This document shows positions 20,061 through 20,268 of a stretch of DNA of 20,268 bases, in pieces. Source of the stretch: Candidatus Saccharimonadota bacterium. Its GTDB lineage: Bacteria > Patescibacteriota > Saccharimonadia > Saccharimonadales > EFPC-124. The notes under the pieces were generated by a model that worked only from the letters and a program-made list of their open reading frames with translations, did not search any database and was not told where the DNA came from. Each line of letters starts with the position of its first letter. The stretch's first letter is position 1. Where the stretch lies: positions 1 to 20,268 of the forward strand of contig JAEHDC010000057.1 of the NCBI GenBank assembly GCA_016880595.1. The letters are read 5' to 3'. Position numbers and translations under genes: made by a program.

Positions 20061-20268
20061 GTGGCGAGGTTACCAACACCAGGTTCGGACACGGGCGTTT
20101 GGGGAATTGTTCTTAACGACTTCTTGCAGCAGTCGCTTACTAATACTGGTGCCCTCAAATCCGACGCCCTAACCAGCGCCGGCGCCCTCACCTCATCTCA
20201 AAAAGGCGCAGCCAACGGCATCGCCAGTCTAAACTCCAGCGCCCAAGTACCAACCAGCCAACTAGCCA
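20061..20268 (+). CDS. Repetitive surface or tail-fibre-like protein, 5' part (cut by window end)
   Basis: GTG 20061 opens MARLPTPGSDTGVWGIVLNDFL, a start I recall in large predicted surface, tail-fibre or adhesin-like proteins of Saccharibacteria and other bacteria. It is followed by imperfect short repeats (TGALKSDALTSAGALTSSQ, ASLNSSAQVPTSQLA). Only 69 codons are visible before the window ends. There is no signal peptide. From about 20145 the codons become strongly C-ending (GCC, ACC, AGC, CTC), unlike the other genes, giving the plus strand a C-rich, G-poor bias. GGGGAAAG upstream supports the GTG start. An ATG at 20048 is in another frame. Function is not established; cell-surface attachment is the usual suggestion. 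Confidence 0.7.
   Translation, partial: MARLPTPGSDTGVWGIVLNDFLQQSLTNTGALKSDALTSAGALTSSQKGAANGIASLNSSAQVPTSQLA

Overview
The window looks like a piece of a small-genome Patescibacteria (CPR) chromosome, most likely Candidatus Saccharibacteria (TM7). The reasons are indirect: short intergenic gaps, an IS481-like transposase remnant of a kind I associate with that group, DUF3068/PorA-like and DUF2142 membrane proteins, and a right-edge gene that opens with the LPTPGSDTG-x-WG-x-x-LNDFL start. UGA, UAG and UAA all act as ordinary stops (UGA ends the CYTH, 216-aa and NiSOD genes), which argues against the UGA-recoding Gracilibacteria and Absconditabacteria. No tRNA, rRNA or CRISPR array was seen.

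Layout. 1-2090: a CYTH-domain protein (-), a possible small downstream ORF broken at an A6 run, a decayed transposase whose ribosome binding site is covered by a hairpin, and a 216-aa orphan that begins inside the transposase remnant. 2086-6863: a YcaC-like isochorismatase-family hydrolase (-), then a two-gene signalling operon: a 1202-aa membrane histidine kinase (DUF3068-like, multi-TM, CHASE, PAS, HisKA, HATPase) and a stand-alone receiver. 6864-9857: a divergent pair, a membrane GT2 synthase with an N-terminal MshEN/T2SSE_N-like domain (-) and a mannose-1-phosphate guanylyltransferase (+). 9928-12139: GNAT acetyltransferase (-), XRE-type regulator (+), TspO-related membrane protein (-) and nickel superoxide dismutase (+). 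12306-15657: a two-TM 97-aa protein, a possible 65-aa protein (-), a GT-B glycosyltransferase resembling glycogen/starch synthase, and a C39-like cysteine peptidase. 15697-20268: a DUF2142 membrane protein (-), a 200-aa orphan with a near-consensus promoter, a 20-aa lysine-rich microprotein (-), a GT4 glycosyltransferase split by one in-frame amber codon, a PQ-loop-like membrane protein, and the start of a repetitive surface or tail-fibre-like protein cut by the window edge.

The inferred theme is envelope glycan synthesis: activated mannose supply, a processive membrane synthase, two cytosolic GT-B enzymes and a DUF2142 membrane protein, next to a large envelope-sensing kinase. Signals in the sequence suggest two start modes. 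One group has a Shine-Dalgarno site (hydrolase, NiSOD, 97-aa protein, GT-B enzyme, 200-aa orphan, microprotein, PQ-loop protein). The other has a -10-like hexamer only 6-7 nt before ATG, as in leaderless mRNAs (GT2, ManC, GNAT, TspO-like, C39-like). Gene ends are marked by long GC-rich hairpins, several without a U-tract, or by convergent stop codons that directly abut as TAGCTA.
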